A DNA stretch of 64,000 nt from Shewanella electrica (GTDB lineage: Bacteria; Pseudomonadota; Gammaproteobacteria; Enterobacterales; Shewanellaceae), in the NCBI RefSeq assembly GCF_022321485.1, contig NZ_JAKOGG010000002.1, positions 1 to 64,000 of the forward strand, in the 5' to 3' direction. Position numbers and translations under genes: made by a program. This document shows, piece by piece, positions 27,997-38,171 of the stretch. Position 1 is the first letter of the stretch. Each line of letters starts with the position of its first letter. Under the pieces are notes generated by a model, which saw nothing but the letters and a program-made list of their open reading frames with translations, had not been told where the DNA came from and did no database searches.

Positions 27997-28266
27997 GCCG
28001 TTTGTTTGATTGTTTAGCAAAAAATTAAGGTAAAGGTGATAATAGCGAGCGTTTAATGCTGTTAAAGCAACGAACCTCTGCCCGAACGGCGCAGGTAAAT
28101 GTGTGCCGGATATTATTGCATTCAACTTGCTTGGTCGATTAAGCAGTACCGATAGCACCTGATCCATAACACGTGCAATTCGGATAAAAATCAAACACGA
28201 AAGGTCAGCAGTCCTTAGGGATTGTTTATCGTTTCTCATCGGTAACATTTGAAAAAGGAAGTCAAT

Positions 28267-29481
28267 GTGCTTGGTAATAGTCGTACTCTCCCGCGGGAAT
28301 ATGCAGTGCTGGAGCAGCTTACTGACAGCATATTGGTTGTCGATGTCGATAGTAACATTCTTTTAGTTAACAAAGCGGCGTTATCTAAGTGGTGTTATCA
28401 GCTTGATCAATTAGTGGGCAAATCTATTAGCTCTTTGGTTAACTACCCTGAATCTCGCACAGAGTTTGCCGTGCGGCAATGGGTTGGGCGGACCGTGCAT
28501 TTGCAGATACGACAAGGCAATGGCATCAGCCGTAAAGTGGTGATGTCGGTATCTAAGCTGGTGGTCGATGGATTGTGCCAGTACCTGTTGGCGGTGAAGT
28601 ATTGTTATCCCACAGAGTTACCCACTGACTCTGTTATTTCTCCTTATCATCGCAAGTTACTCGATTGCGGCACCTTGGATGTGCTGCAACACAAGAGTTG
28701 TCCGCCTGATGTGGCCGAATTACCGTTAGCCGCGGATTTGTGTTGTGCGATTCAGCAGCATCAACTGCAACTCTATTATCAACCGCAAGTGAGCGTAAGC
28801 ACCGGAAAAATTTGTGGTGTTGAGGCTTTATGTCGTTGGTTTCACAATGATTATGGCATGATCGCCCCGGATAAGTTTATTGCGCTGGCGGAATCGGTTG
28901 GCATAATCACTGAGCTGGATTTTTGGGTGTTGCGGCGCGCTTGCCAACAACTGGCGCAGTGGCGTAGCCAAGGAGTTAACGTACCGGCGGTGGCGATTAA
29001 CTTGTCATCGGTCAATCTCACCATTGAGAAGCTACCGGAGTTGATCCTTGAGGTGTTGCACGAAAATGGTCTTTCGACTGATGACATCGTGGTGGAAGTT
29101 ACGGAAAGTGGTTTTGTTGAGAAGGATTTTGCGGTTAAAAGCGTCATCAATCGCCTATTTGCTTGCGGCATAAAACTTTCAGTGGACGATTTTGGCGTTG
29201 GTTATTCTAATCTTAGTCGGTTACAGCATCTGCCCGCGATGCAACTCAAGCTTGATCGCAGTTTGATTGAACATATCGATACCAACCCCGTCGCCAAATC
29301 TGTCAGCGAGGCGGCATTGTTAATTGGCAAGAGTATGCAACTGCAAGTGGTTGCTGAAGGGGTTGAATCGGCCGCCCAGTGTGAAATATTGGAGGACTTA
29401 GGCTTCCATGTGATTCAGGGATATTTTTTCGCCGCACCGCTCAGTGTGGAACAGTTAGAACAGTGGCTAGCAAAACAATAA
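28267..29481 (+). CDS. PAS-EAL c-di-GMP phosphodiesterase
   Basis: 404 residues. An N-terminal PAS-like domain (about 10-110) precedes an EAL domain (about 155-400). EAL is intact at residues 186-188, with the later metal and catalytic motifs EVTES, DDFGVGYSN, and EGVES also present, so it should hydrolyse c-di-GMP to pGpG. There are no membrane helices, so it is cytoplasmic. The start is GTG at 28267 with AAGGAA about seven bases upstream; a TTG six codons earlier would overlap that site. It follows a leader of about 270 bases after a near-consensus promoter with an operator inside. Confidence 0.92.
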   Translation: MLGNSRTLPREYAVLEQLTDSILVVDVDSNILLVNKAALSKWCYQLDQLVGKSISSLVNYPESRTEFAVRQWVGRTVHLQIRQGNGISRKVVMSVSKLVVDGLCQYLLAVKYCYPTELPTDSVISPYHRKLLDCGTLDVLQHKSCPPDVAELPLAADLCCAIQQHQLQLYYQPQVSVSTGKICGVEALCRWFHNDYGMIAPDKFIALAESVGIITELDFWVLRRACQQLAQWRSQGVNVPAVAINLSSVNLTIEKLPELILEVLHENGLSTDDIVVEVTESGFVEKDFAVKSVINRLFACGIKLSVDDFGVGYSNLSRLQHLPAMQLKLDRSLIEHIDTNPVAKSVSEAALLIGKSMQLQVVAEGVESAAQCEILEDLGFHVIQGYFFAAPLSVEQLEQWLAKQ

Positions 29482-29653
29482 TGAACCAGAGCGTGACCGT
29501 CATTGCTTAGCTTGTTGTCTCTCAGTTAGCCACACTTGGCGTACGCTTGTAAGAGGCGATGTTACGCCTCGCTTGTCCTCGGTTGATGTGGATAAAAAAT
29601 ACCTGCTCGGGCGCTCGGTCACATCGGTTTTTAATCTGCCCCCAAAATTGCAT

Positions 29654-29986
29654 TTAGTGGGTGTGGCCTTGTGAAACGTTAATGATCATCACCCCCACAA
29701 CGACCAATAAAATGCCGAACCACACCATAGGGTCAAGATGTTGCTGATACAGCAAGGTTGACATCAAACTCACAGTAACAATGGCTAAACCGGCCCATAA
29801 AGAATGCGCTATCGCAACAGGCATTCCCTTCATTGCTAAGCTCAAGAACAAAAACGCCGCTAAATGGCCAACAACTACAACGGCTGCTGGCAGCGGTTTA
29901 GATAGACTAAAACCGTCGGTGGCTTTAAGTGCAACGTGCGAAAATGCTTCAGACAACACTGCCAACATAATGAACAGCCAGCTCAT
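29654..29986 (-). CDS. SMR family small multidrug transporter
   Basis: 110 residues with four hydrophobic helices, the EmrE size. The membrane-embedded glutamate is in helix 1 (AVLSEAFSHVALK), and the tryptophan of helix 3 is in AHSLWAGLAIV. It would export cationic compounds or polyamines in exchange for protons. The start is the ATG at 29986 with AGGAG seven bases upstream. It lies downstream of the adhC terminator, so it has its own promoter or weak readthrough. Confidence 0.88.
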   Translation of the reverse strand: MSWLFIMLAVLSEAFSHVALKATDGFSLSKPLPAAVVVVGHLAAFLFLSLAMKGMPVAIAHSLWAGLAIVTVSLMSTLLYQQHLDPMVWFGILLVVVGVMIINVSQGHTH

Positions 29987-30025
29987 CAACAGGCTCCTAT
30001 CGATTAGAAATAAAAATATGATGGG

Positions 30026-30063
30026 AAAACACAGGCTGACGGACCAACCTCAGCCTGTGTTTT
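30026..30063 (-). terminator. Terminator of adhC
   Basis: A 14-bp stem (30026-30039 with 30050-30063), with four terminal T on the minus strand. It lies between the adhC stop and the SMR gene. Confidence 0.75.
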
Positions 30064-30094
30064 TAGTGGAAATTAGCCTCAGGCTAACTGGTGA

Positions 30095-31282
<1,188 letters not shown>

Positions 31283-31297
31283 TTATAAGATGAATAG

Positions 31298-31376
31298 ATT
31301 CCAACAGCGAACGCAGTTATGGCGTTCTTTCCGTGTTGGAATTGAGATAGCTGTTTCGCGATATTGGAATAATCCA
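31298..31376. promoter_or_regulatory. TTCCAA-type inverted repeat upstream of adhC
   Basis: ATTCCAACA (31298-31306) and TGTTGGAAT (31334-31342) form a perfect 9-bp inverted repeat, with an inner AACGC/GCGTT pair. A third TTGGAAT half-site follows at 31364-31370, inside TTGGAATAATCCA. The group sits 55-135 bases before the adhC start, so an activator or repressor site is likely. Confidence 0.5.
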
Positions 31377-31390
31377 CTATTCGGGAAATG

Positions 31391-31492
31391 CCTAAGCGCC
31401 GTTGGCTTGTTGCCTCTCGCTGGCGCAATTGACGGTGTGTCGCTGGTCGCGCCTTGTTAGTAACGCGTTTAATATGAAATAAAATAAACGCT
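31391..31492 (+). repeat. Dispersed intergenic repeat, copy D (diverged)
   Basis: Matches copies B and C in order and spacing: TTGTTGC, ATTGAC, then GCCTTGTTAGTAACGCGTTTAAT and ATAAACGC. It is the most diverged of the full-length copies. It lies between gfa and adhC. Confidence 0.65.
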
Positions 31493-31514
31493 TAAGGTCA
31501 ACGGCCCTTAGTTT

Positions 31515-32081
31515 CTAGGCGTTGTTTTGGGCGGCGATATGGGTTGCAATCGCGTCCATTAGCGCCGGCGATAGGCAGTCGTAAGTGGGCAAACCTAGCT
31601 GAACAAAACGCGCTCGTACGGCATCCATAGTTTGTGGATCTGTGCCTGTTTCAATAATTGAAGAAACAAATGCGGCAAATTGTGGTGCAGACCAGCCTTT
31701 ATCGTCCGATAGTTCCGTGTGCACAAAATCCAGCCCATAAAACGGATGTGATTCGTTCTCGATGCGGCCATACATATGTGTGCCACATACCTGACAAGCA
31801 TGACGTTGGATCGCCGCCGACTCGTCGACAATGGCTAATTTGTCTTGGTTGCTGATCACTGCCAAATGGGTACGCGGCACAACGGCGACTTGAGAAAATA
31901 GTGCCCCTTGCGGTTTCCAACACTTAGAACATCCGCAAGCATGATTGTGTGCGGTTTGGGCTGACAGCTTTACCGTCACTTTATCTGTTGTACATTGACA
32001 GTGTAATAACCCACCATCGAAATTCTCTTGTGTTGCAGGAAAGCCATTATCAATCGCTGGGTGTAATTTGATCATATGCAT
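31515..32081 (-). CDS. gfa: S-(hydroxymethyl)glutathione synthase (Gfa)
   Basis: 188 residues. Gfa family enzymes (CENP-V/GFA fold, zinc-bound) speed the joining of formaldehyde and glutathione. The zinc cysteines are visible as [21 protein letters not shown] and [12 protein letters not shown]. Length and motif order match Paracoccus Gfa. It sits directly before adhC, so it makes the substrate of that enzyme. Start ATG at 32081 has an AAGAG site; an in-frame ATG two codons later is possible. Confidence 0.92.
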   Translation of the reverse strand: MHMIKLHPAIDNGFPATQENFDGGLLHCQCTTDKVTVKLSAQTAHNHACGCSKCWKPQGALFSQVAVVPRTHLAVISNQDKLAIVDESAAIQRHACQVCGTHMYGRIENESHPFYGLDFVHTELSDDKGWSAPQFAAFVSSIIETGTDPQTMDAVRARFVQLGLPTYDCLSPALMDAIATHIAAQNNA

Positions 32082-32172
32082 TTTCTCTTGAGGCTGTTTG
32101 GCAATTGCGCCAAATATGGTTACGAACAGGTTAAAAATCTTCAGGGAGATTTCCTTTTATATCAGATGGATG

Positions 32173-32221
32173 GCGGAGGTTGAGCGCAAACACTTAACGC
32201 TTGTTGCAATCATTCCTCCGC
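32173..32221 (-). promoter_or_regulatory. Large hairpin between Fe-ADH and gfa genes
   Basis: GCGGAGG (32173-32179) pairs with CCTCCGC (32215-32221), enclosing a partly self-complementary loop. It has no T-run. It may reduce readthrough from the Fe-ADH gene into gfa. Confidence 0.4.
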
Positions 32222-32250
32222 ATCCATAAGTCCGCGCTAGATTGGCAGGG

Positions 32251-33402
32251 CTACATCACCTTGCGATAAAGATTGACGATCTCTTCCGTGGTGGCTTGCC
32301 GCGGATTGGTGAGCGAACAAGCATCTTTTAGCGCGTTATTTGCCATGAAGGCTAAGCGATGTTGTTCCACACCAAGGTCTGAAAGTTTCTGCGCCGTACC
32401 AATCCGTTGTGACAGTGCTTCAATCGCGTTAATGCCTGCGTTTGCGGCGTCTTCTACACTCAAGTTGTAGGTGTTGACGCCCATGGCTTTGGCGATATCG
32501 GCAAAACGCGCGCTTTTTACTTGAGCATTGAAGCGTGAAACTTCCGGCAGCAAGATGGCATTGCACAAACCATGCGCGAGGTCGTACACCCCACCAAGCT
32601 GATGCGCCATGGCGTGCACGTAACCGAGTGACGCATTAGAAAATGCCATCCCCGCAAGGTACTCGGCATATTGCATCGCATCGCGAGCTTCAATGTTGGT
32701 TCCGTCCAACACTGCCGTATCTAAATGGCGAGCAATAAGCTCGATAGCTTTGATTGCGACCGCGTCAGTCACGGGAGTTGCCGCTGTTGAAACGTAAGCT
32801 TCGACGGCATGGGTTAACGCATCCATACCGGTGGCCGCAGTCAGAAATGCCGGCATAGCCACCATAAGCTCTGAATCATTTACCGCAATGATGGGCAGCA
32901 GGTGTTTGTCTACCACTGGGTATTTGGTTTCATCTTTTTCATTAGTGACAATGGCAAATACCGTCATCTCCGAGGCGGTACCAGCAGTTGTGTTTACGGT
33001 AATCAGTGGCAGTTGTGGCTTAGCTGCTGTGTGGACACCGCTTGAATAATCACGGATATGGCCACCGTTTGATGCCACCAAAGCGATGCCTTTAGCACAA
33101 TCATGAGCAGAGCCGCCGCCGAATGAAATCACCAAATCACATGCTTGTGCTTTAAGTTGAGCAAGACCATCTTCCATGTTCTGCTCTGTCGGATTAGGTT
33201 TCACTTCATCAAAAATGACGTAATCAATGCCATTGAGAGCCAGTTCATCGGTCAGGTGCTTAATCAGGTTAAGCTTGACTAGAACTTTGTCGGTGACAAT
33301 GAGGGCTTTGTTGAAGTGACGAGACTTAATCTCCGCGCCCAAACCTTTGATTGCCCCTTTGCCCATTAACGAGATAGGTGGCATATAAAATGTACTGCTC
33401 AT
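32251..33402 (-). CDS. Iron-containing alcohol dehydrogenase
   Basis: 383 residues of the Fe-ADH (type III) family. NAD binding is shown by the SFGGGSAHDCAKG loop. The metal ligands include the His residues of HAMAHQLGG and DLAHGLCNA. TAGTASEMT is also conserved. It is most like 1,3-propanediol or methanol dehydrogenases of bacilli and Shewanella, so it could oxidise short alcohols to aldehydes. Here it heads a leftward run of Fe-ADH, gfa and adhC, with a LysR gene divergent. Start ATG at 33402 has AAGGAAA upstream. Confidence 0.94.
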   Translation of the reverse strand: MSSTFYMPPISLMGKGAIKGLGAEIKSRHFNKALIVTDKVLVKLNLIKHLTDELALNGIDYVIFDEVKPNPTEQNMEDGLAQLKAQACDLVISFGGGSAHDCAKGIALVASNGGHIRDYSSGVHTAAKPQLPLITVNTTAGTASEMTVFAIVTNEKDETKYPVVDKHLLPIIAVNDSELMVAMPAFLTAATGMDALTHAVEAYVSTAATPVTDAVAIKAIELIARHLDTAVLDGTNIEARDAMQYAEYLAGMAFSNASLGYVHAMAHQLGGVYDLAHGLCNAILLPEVSRFNAQVKSARFADIAKAMGVNTYNLSVEDAANAGINAIEALSQRIGTAQKLSDLGVEQHRLAFMANNALKDACSLTNPRQATTEEIVNLYRKVM

Positions 33403-33474
33403 CGTGTTTCCTTAATAAGTATTAACTCAATGGCGCATATGTTAAGTTGTTTACTCATGGTTGATAATTGCGTA

Positions 33475-33510
33475 GATTATTAAAAAACTATTACTTAAAC
33501 GGTAATAATC
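33475..33510. promoter_or_regulatory. Candidate LysR operator
   Basis: GATTATTA (33475-33482) and TAATAATC (33503-33510) form a perfect 8-bp inverted repeat with a 20-bp spacer in the divergent Fe-ADH/LysR gap. Position and symmetry suit a LysR tetramer site. Confidence 0.5.
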
Positions 33511-33547
33511 GATGGCAGACGGCAGCGCCGTCTAACGAGAGAAATAG

Positions 33548-34420
33548 ATGAAGTGGCAAGGGCTTGATGAATTTGTGCATGTTGCTGAGGCGATGAGCTT
33601 TACGCAAGCGGCGAAGAAAATGCAGGTGTCTACAGCACAAGTTAGTCGCCAAGTAACGTTGTTAGAGGAAAGGTTGAATGTAAAATTGCTCTATCGAACG
33701 ACGCGCAAAGTATCGTTGACCGAGGAGGGAAATATCTACTATCAACACTGCCGCAATATTTTGAACCACCTTGAAGAAGCGGAGCTGTTAATCACCAACC
33801 GCCAAAGTGATCCGAAAGGAAAAATCAAGTTAACGGCCCCGGTGACCTATGGCGAGCATAAGGTGCTGCCACTCATTAATGATTTTGTTTGCCTCTATCC
33901 AGAAATTGAGATCTCGGCTTATGTCACCAATCAACAAGTGAATCTGGTTGAAGAGGGGTATGATCTCGCCATTCGCTTGGGGTCCCTCAGCGATTCGAGT
34001 TTAATTGCTAAGAAGCTGTCGAGTCGTTCGCTTTACGTCTGTGCATCGCCAGCCTATATAGCAAAACATGGCAAGCCCAATGTGATTGCCGATTTAACTG
34101 CGCACAATTGCTTGGTGGGGACGGTCGACAACTGGCATTTTAATGATCATGGTGTGCTGAAGCACTATCGGGTATCTGGTCGGCTGCACTACAACAGTGG
34201 TTTTGCATTGGCGGATGCCGCATTGAAATCGCAAGGGATAGTACAACTGCCCGATTATTATGTGCAGCAGCATTTAGATGATGGAACACTGATCGAATTA
34301 CTTGAAGAGTACCGGTTGGATGATGAAGGGATTTGGGCGCTCTATCCCTATAATCGCCAGCTATCGCCGCGGATTCGCTTACTGGTGGATTATCTCGCAG
34401 AGCATTTAAATGACAACTAG
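33548..34420 (+). CDS. LysR-family transcriptional regulator
   Basis: 290 residues. The N-terminal winged helix reads FVHVAEAMSFTQAAKKMQVSTAQVSRQVTLLEERL, and the C-terminal half is a LysR substrate-binding domain of the CrgA/DsdC-like group (APVTYGEHKVLP, YDLAIRLGSL). It is divergent from the Fe-ADH/gfa/adhC genes and most likely controls them. Close homologues often sit next to adhC in gammaproteobacteria (established context). Start ATG 33548. Confidence 0.93.
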   Translation: MKWQGLDEFVHVAEAMSFTQAAKKMQVSTAQVSRQVTLLEERLNVKLLYRTTRKVSLTEEGNIYYQHCRNILNHLEEAELLITNRQSDPKGKIKLTAPVTYGEHKVLPLINDFVCLYPEIEISAYVTNQQVNLVEEGYDLAIRLGSLSDSSLIAKKLSSRSLYVCASPAYIAKHGKPNVIADLTAHNCLVGTVDNWHFNDHGVLKHYRVSGRLHYNSGFALADAALKSQGIVQLPDYYVQQHLDDGTLIELLEEYRLDDEGIWALYPYNRQLSPRIRLLVDYLAEHLNDN

Positions 34421-34766
34421 CCCCTAGTTAGTTTTTCGGCGATGAGGCGGGCAGTGTGGGCTACTGGCTGGACATCTGGCAAACAAAAATATTTGAGGAA
34501 GTACTGGCAGCACGCCGTAAAAGATAATGCGGTGGCAACATTCCGCTCTGAATATGTTTGCCTACGCCACCGAGCTAGCGCAACAAACTCACACAGATTC
34601 TTGGCATATCTTAGCCAACGGCTAATCCAGTTTAAGTATTAAAATCATACAGTTTGCTAACTTAATGCTCGCTGTCATTTGACAGTCTTTGCTTGCTGAA
34701 CTCAGCGAGATCGGAGATGATGACGTCGTCTTTACATTAATGTCTTCTTAAAAAGGTGATGTGAGT
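34421..34766. other. Gene-free gap
   Basis: No convincing gene. A 66-codon frame is present but shows no ribosome site and no protein-like pattern, and codon use is unlike its neighbours. A short palindrome lies near 34680. The end of the gap holds the promoter and AAGGTGATG region of the next gene. Confidence 0.5.
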
Positions 34767-35279
34767 ATGTCGAAACTGGAAACGACGTTAGAACGCTTAT
34801 TTTTTAGCGCTCGCTGGATGCTAGCGCCATTTTTCTTCGGCTTGATGATTGCCGTCATCGCCTTGCTGATTAAGTTCGTTAAAGAACTTTACTCGCTGAT
34901 GTCAGGGGTGATTTTAGGAACGCTGGAAAATCCGATCATCAGTATTTTGACGATGGTCGATAGCGCACTGCTGGCAAGTCTATTGTTGATCATTGCTTTC
35001 AGTGGTTACGAAAACTTTGTCTCTAAGATGGCGACAATTGAAGACCATGAAGATCGCCCAGGTTGGATGGGTAAGGTGGGCTTTTCGGATCTTAAATTGA
35101 AGTTGATTGGCGCAATTGTGGCAATCTCTGCGGTGGAGCTACTTAAGGCATTTGTTGAATCAGATAACATGAGTAATACCGCACTAGGTTGGAAAGTGGG
35201 TATTCACTTAACCTTTGTGGTGTCTGGCGTGCTATTTGCGTTAACCGATGCCATTTCTGATCGCACTGGTAAACACTAA
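34767..35279 (+). CDS. yqhA: YqhA/UPF0114 family inner-membrane protein
   Basis: 170 residues with three or four membrane helices (about 16-36, 54-76, 107-127, 138-160). The start ERLFFSARWMLAPFFFGL and the SGYENFVSK segment identify the UPF0114 family, conserved through gammaproteobacteria, of unknown function. The start is the ATG at 34767; a GTG at 34761 is also possible. A strong terminator follows. Confidence 0.9.
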   Translation: MSKLETTLERLFFSARWMLAPFFFGLMIAVIALLIKFVKELYSLMSGVILGTLENPIISILTMVDSALLASLLLIIAFSGYENFVSKMATIEDHEDRPGWMGKVGFSDLKLKLIGAIVAISAVELLKAFVESDNMSNTALGWKVGIHLTFVVSGVLFALTDAISDRTGKH

Positions 35280-35303
35280 GGTTAAACAGCGATTAGCGTT
35301 TGC

Positions 35304-35341
35304 AAAAAAAGCCCCAGCGTATCAGTACGCTGGGGCTTTTT
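35304..35341. terminator. Bidirectional terminator
   Basis: A 15-bp stem (35307-35321 with 35326-35340, loop TCAG) flanked by A and T runs. It separates the convergent YqhA and gss genes. Confidence 0.93.
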
Positions 35342-35347
35342 AACAGG

Positions 35348-37264
35348 TTAGAGCTTATCGTCGTCAACCACACGCAGAGGCAGTAAGTCACTGTCAGTGG
35401 TGATGATCAGTGAATCATCAATCCGTACGCAGCTACCGCCGTAACTGCCACCGAGTGCGAAAGTACACATCTGCACACGGTAGCTGCCAATTTGTGGTAA
35501 GCGCCATAGTTCCTGATAAATCACGTTCTGCTCCGCAAATCGCCCTGACGTTTCCCCCAGCACGCTGTCATGTTTATCCACCAAACTGACGTTATCACCG
35601 CAGCGGCCAGCAATCGGTTTACGCACATAACCGTGAGCGATTAATTCATCGCTGAGTTCGAAGCTGGAGTTAAGCAGGTAGCGGTGGTTAGGGAACAGTG
35701 ACCACAACACAGGTAATATCGCTTTGTTGCTTGGGATGAGCGTCCAAAGCGGCTCATACACTTGCACTTCAGGCCGCAGTAACACGTCAATGAGGCGCAC
35801 TGGTTCATCAGCGGCACCGGTGCGGATCGGTGGGGCGTTGAGTTCGTTTTCACATTCGTCACGGATATGGTCGAGCGCCGTTTCCCACGCCCATGTTTTC
35901 CAGACACAGCTAATCACATCGCCTTCCGCATCCACCACTTCGCCGTTGGCATTCCAATGTAAGCCACCTAAGCCACGAATAATGCGCGTTTCAATACCGG
36001 CATTGTGCATCGCCAGTTGCATAAATTGGGCGTGATAATCTTCTTCTTTATCATCATCTTGTAAAATATGAACCCGGCCTGTCACGCCTGAGTGGCGCCA
36101 GGTTTCTGTCATGGAACTTAACAGATCCGCACCAGCGTCTTCACCATCACGGCAGCCGATGGCTTCTGCCCACAAGCCTTGAATTAAGCCAGCTTCGGTA
36201 TGGCACGAGGCGGAGTCCGCATTGTACTCATAGACTTTGAGGCCTTTGGCCGTCATGCAAAAGTCAAAGCGGCCGCTGATCATCTGATGTCGACGGGTTT
36301 GCCATGAGCGTTTCAGCCGCGGCCACAGCACTTTAGGAATATTGAAATGTTCCAGTAGTGTATCGTCGCGCAGCACCACTTCGGTGGCATGCAGATACAT
36401 CAAGTGCAGTTCATTGGTGGCGCGGATCAGCTCGCGTTCGGCGCTGGCTGACATTCTAAAATAACGCCGCTGTTCCGCTTCATTGTTGGTCAAGCAATGG
36501 CCGTTCATCGCGTGCACAAATGCAGCTTGCACGGGCGCTTGCTCATTGAGCCAATGGGCATTGGCTATTGGTTGTGGCATTTCGCGGCTGTTGATATCGA
36601 ACAGGGTAGGGTTGACCCACTGTGCTGGTTCGGCGTGCGTGGTGTCTTCCGTTTGAATCATCCAGCCCAAAATCTGCGTGTCTGGATAACCTTCAATGAT
36701 GCGATAACCGTCGGTCAGCGTGCGTTCTAGCTTGAGTTCGCGACACCACTGCTGGCCTAGCGGCAGTTTGTTGTGCTCAACGTTTTGCTCGGCAATGCGT
36801 ACTTTGTCGGCGAGCACTTCGGTGATCACGGCCACGTGACCCGTGACGTCGAACTCTCCTCCTGCTGCCCAAATCAGTAATGCACCGGCTTCTGGCGCGC
36901 GCAAACCGCCGTTAGCAAAGGCTTGTAACGGCAGCAGCGCATCATCTTCAACGCGGCGATAATGGCGGATCGCAAAAATGTCGTACGCCATCGGCACATC
37001 TGTAAACACCAAACCACGATTGAGATATAACCAGCGGCGCGCAAACTCAACGCACTGCCATTTATAGCCCATGTATTCGTTGTTGATGTAGCTGCGAAAA
37101 TCACTGTGGTTGATGTACTGACTACGATCAACAGAATCGTAATCACTGGAATAGATGGCAACACCACCCGGTGCGTGCCCTAGCAGGGTGCCGAACGGTT
37201 CGGCGGGGAACTGTAGTTTATGCAAAGCCACTCTCCATGCACTTTGACTCGATGGCGGCAGCAT
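35348..37264 (-). CDS. gss: Bifunctional glutathionylspermidine synthetase/amidase
   Basis: 638 residues. The N-terminal CHAP amidase domain (about 22-215) has the catalytic Cys71 in GYKWQCVEFARRWL and a His in VTGHVAVITEV; it splits glutathionylspermidine. The C-terminal ATP-grasp synthetase (about 240-630) joins glutathione and spermidine, with ARYDFCMTAKGLKVYEYNADSAS-like segments. Order, length and motifs match E. coli Gss (619 residues) closely. The start at 37264 has no clear ribosome site; a start a few codons later, nearer the E. coli one, is possible. Confidence 0.96.
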   Translation of the reverse strand: MLPPSSQSAWRVALHKLQFPAEPFGTLLGHAPGGVAIYSSDYDSVDRSQYINHSDFRSYINNEYMGYKWQCVEFARRWLYLNRGLVFTDVPMAYDIFAIRHYRRVEDDALLPLQAFANGGLRAPEAGALLIWAAGGEFDVTGHVAVITEVLADKVRIAEQNVEHNKLPLGQQWCRELKLERTLTDGYRIIEGYPDTQILGWMIQTEDTTHAEPAQWVNPTLFDINSREMPQPIANAHWLNEQAPVQAAFVHAMNGHCLTNNEAEQRRYFRMSASAERELIRATNELHLMYLHATEVVLRDDTLLEHFNIPKVLWPRLKRSWQTRRHQMISGRFDFCMTAKGLKVYEYNADSASCHTEAGLIQGLWAEAIGCRDGEDAGADLLSSMTETWRHSGVTGRVHILQDDDKEEDYHAQFMQLAMHNAGIETRIIRGLGGLHWNANGEVVDAEGDVISCVWKTWAWETALDHIRDECENELNAPPIRTGAADEPVRLIDVLLRPEVQVYEPLWTLIPSNKAILPVLWSLFPNHRYLLNSSFELSDELIAHGYVRKPIAGRCGDNVSLVDKHDSVLGETSGRFAEQNVIYQELWRLPQIGSYRVQMCTFALGGSYGGSCVRIDDSLIITTDSDLLPLRVVDDDKL

Positions 37265-37322
37265 AGCGCTGTTATATGAGCAACTAAAGTACTACGCCGA
37301 ATTTATTTAGCGCAAAAAACAA

Positions 37323-37346
37323 CAATGCCCGCAAAAGCGGGCATTG
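37323..37346 (-). terminator. Terminator of yceI
   Basis: A perfect 10-bp stem CAATGCCCGC/GCGGGCATTG (37323-37332 with 37337-37346) followed on the minus strand by a T-rich run. Confidence 0.85.
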
Positions 37347-37368
37347 ATACATCACTCAGCGGTGATGA

Positions 37369-37947
37369 TTACTCAGTCGCTTCAGTGGTGATACGGATGG
37401 TGACTTCATCGCTCACGTATGGCACATATTGCGCCATATCGAAATCAGAACGTTTGATGGTGGTAGTGGCGTCAAAACCGACTGCTGGCACTTTCTTCAT
37501 TGGGTGTTCGCCTTGGCCGTTCAGGGTCACTTTCAGGGTTTCTTCTTTGGTGATGCCTTTGATGGTCAACTTACCGGTCACGTCATAAGTTTTGTCACCA
37601 GTTTTGGTCACTTTATCGCTCACGAACGTGGCTTGTGGATGTTCAGCAACGTTGAAGAAGGCTTTTTCCATGAATTCATCGGTCAGTGCTTTCACGCCAG
37701 TATCAATCGTTTTTACTGGGATAGTTACGGTGACAGATGATTTTTCTGGTGATTTATCATCGAATACCAGTTTACCGGTAACATCGCGGAAATCTGCAGT
37801 TGGGTTAGAGAAACCGAAGTGGTTCCAAGATACCACTACGCTGGTGTGGGTTGGGTCTAAGTTATAAGTCGCTGCCATGGCAACGCTGCTCAAACTAGAT
37901 ACGCTTACCAGTGCCAAACCTAAGGTCATTTTTTTCCAAGATGTCAT
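37369..37947 (-). CDS. YceI family periplasmic lipid-binding protein
   Basis: 192 residues from the ATG at 37947 (AGAGAGG upstream). A signal peptide (cleavage AMA, about 26) is followed by a lipocalin-like barrel: YNLDPTHTSVVVSWNHFGFS, DRTGK-like VTGKLVFD, and a late DFDMAQYVPYVSDEV. Family members bind isoprenoid-type lipids such as ubiquinone precursors. The size is typical. Single gene; an in-frame extension to 38124 is rejected, as it lacks a ribosome site and would mask the signal peptide. Confidence 0.94.
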   Translation of the reverse strand: MTSWKKMTLGLALVSVSSLSSVAMAATYNLDPTHTSVVVSWNHFGFSNPTADFRDVTGKLVFDDKSPEKSSVTVTIPVKTIDTGVKALTDEFMEKAFFNVAEHPQATFVSDKVTKTGDKTYDVTGKLTIKGITKEETLKVTLNGQGEHPMKKVPAVGFDATTTIKRSDFDMAQYVPYVSDEVTIRITTEATE

Positions 37948-38171
37948 GTGAAGCCTCTCTCTTTCCTTGTGGCCTATTATTGAACATCGGCCGTTGCTTA
38001 AAGTGGGTGACGTTGGTAGCCAGTATTGCATTCTGGAGAGAAGGTAACCGGATACCAACGTCGATTTGCAAATATAATAAGTTCGATAAAATTTTACACA
38101 ACAGCTAAATATTGGAGAAAACATTCGATTTTTTAGTGCATCCTTACTTTCAGCACACCGTGTGCGGTGAG

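Noticed and set aside
27919-28248. 109-codon minus-strand frame across the XRE/EAL gap
   Set aside because: It covers both operator palindromes and the promoter, and shows no protein-like signature.
28000-28266. c-di-GMP (GEMM) riboswitch before the EAL gene
   Set aside because: The conserved GEMM motifs (CACGCACAGGGCAAA, GACGCAAAGCC) are not present.
34442-34642. 66-codon frame after the LysR gene
   Set aside because: No ribosome site, unlike codon use, no recognisable pattern.
37948-38124. 59-codon N-terminal extension of the YceI gene
   Set aside because: It has no ribosome site and would bury the signal peptide.
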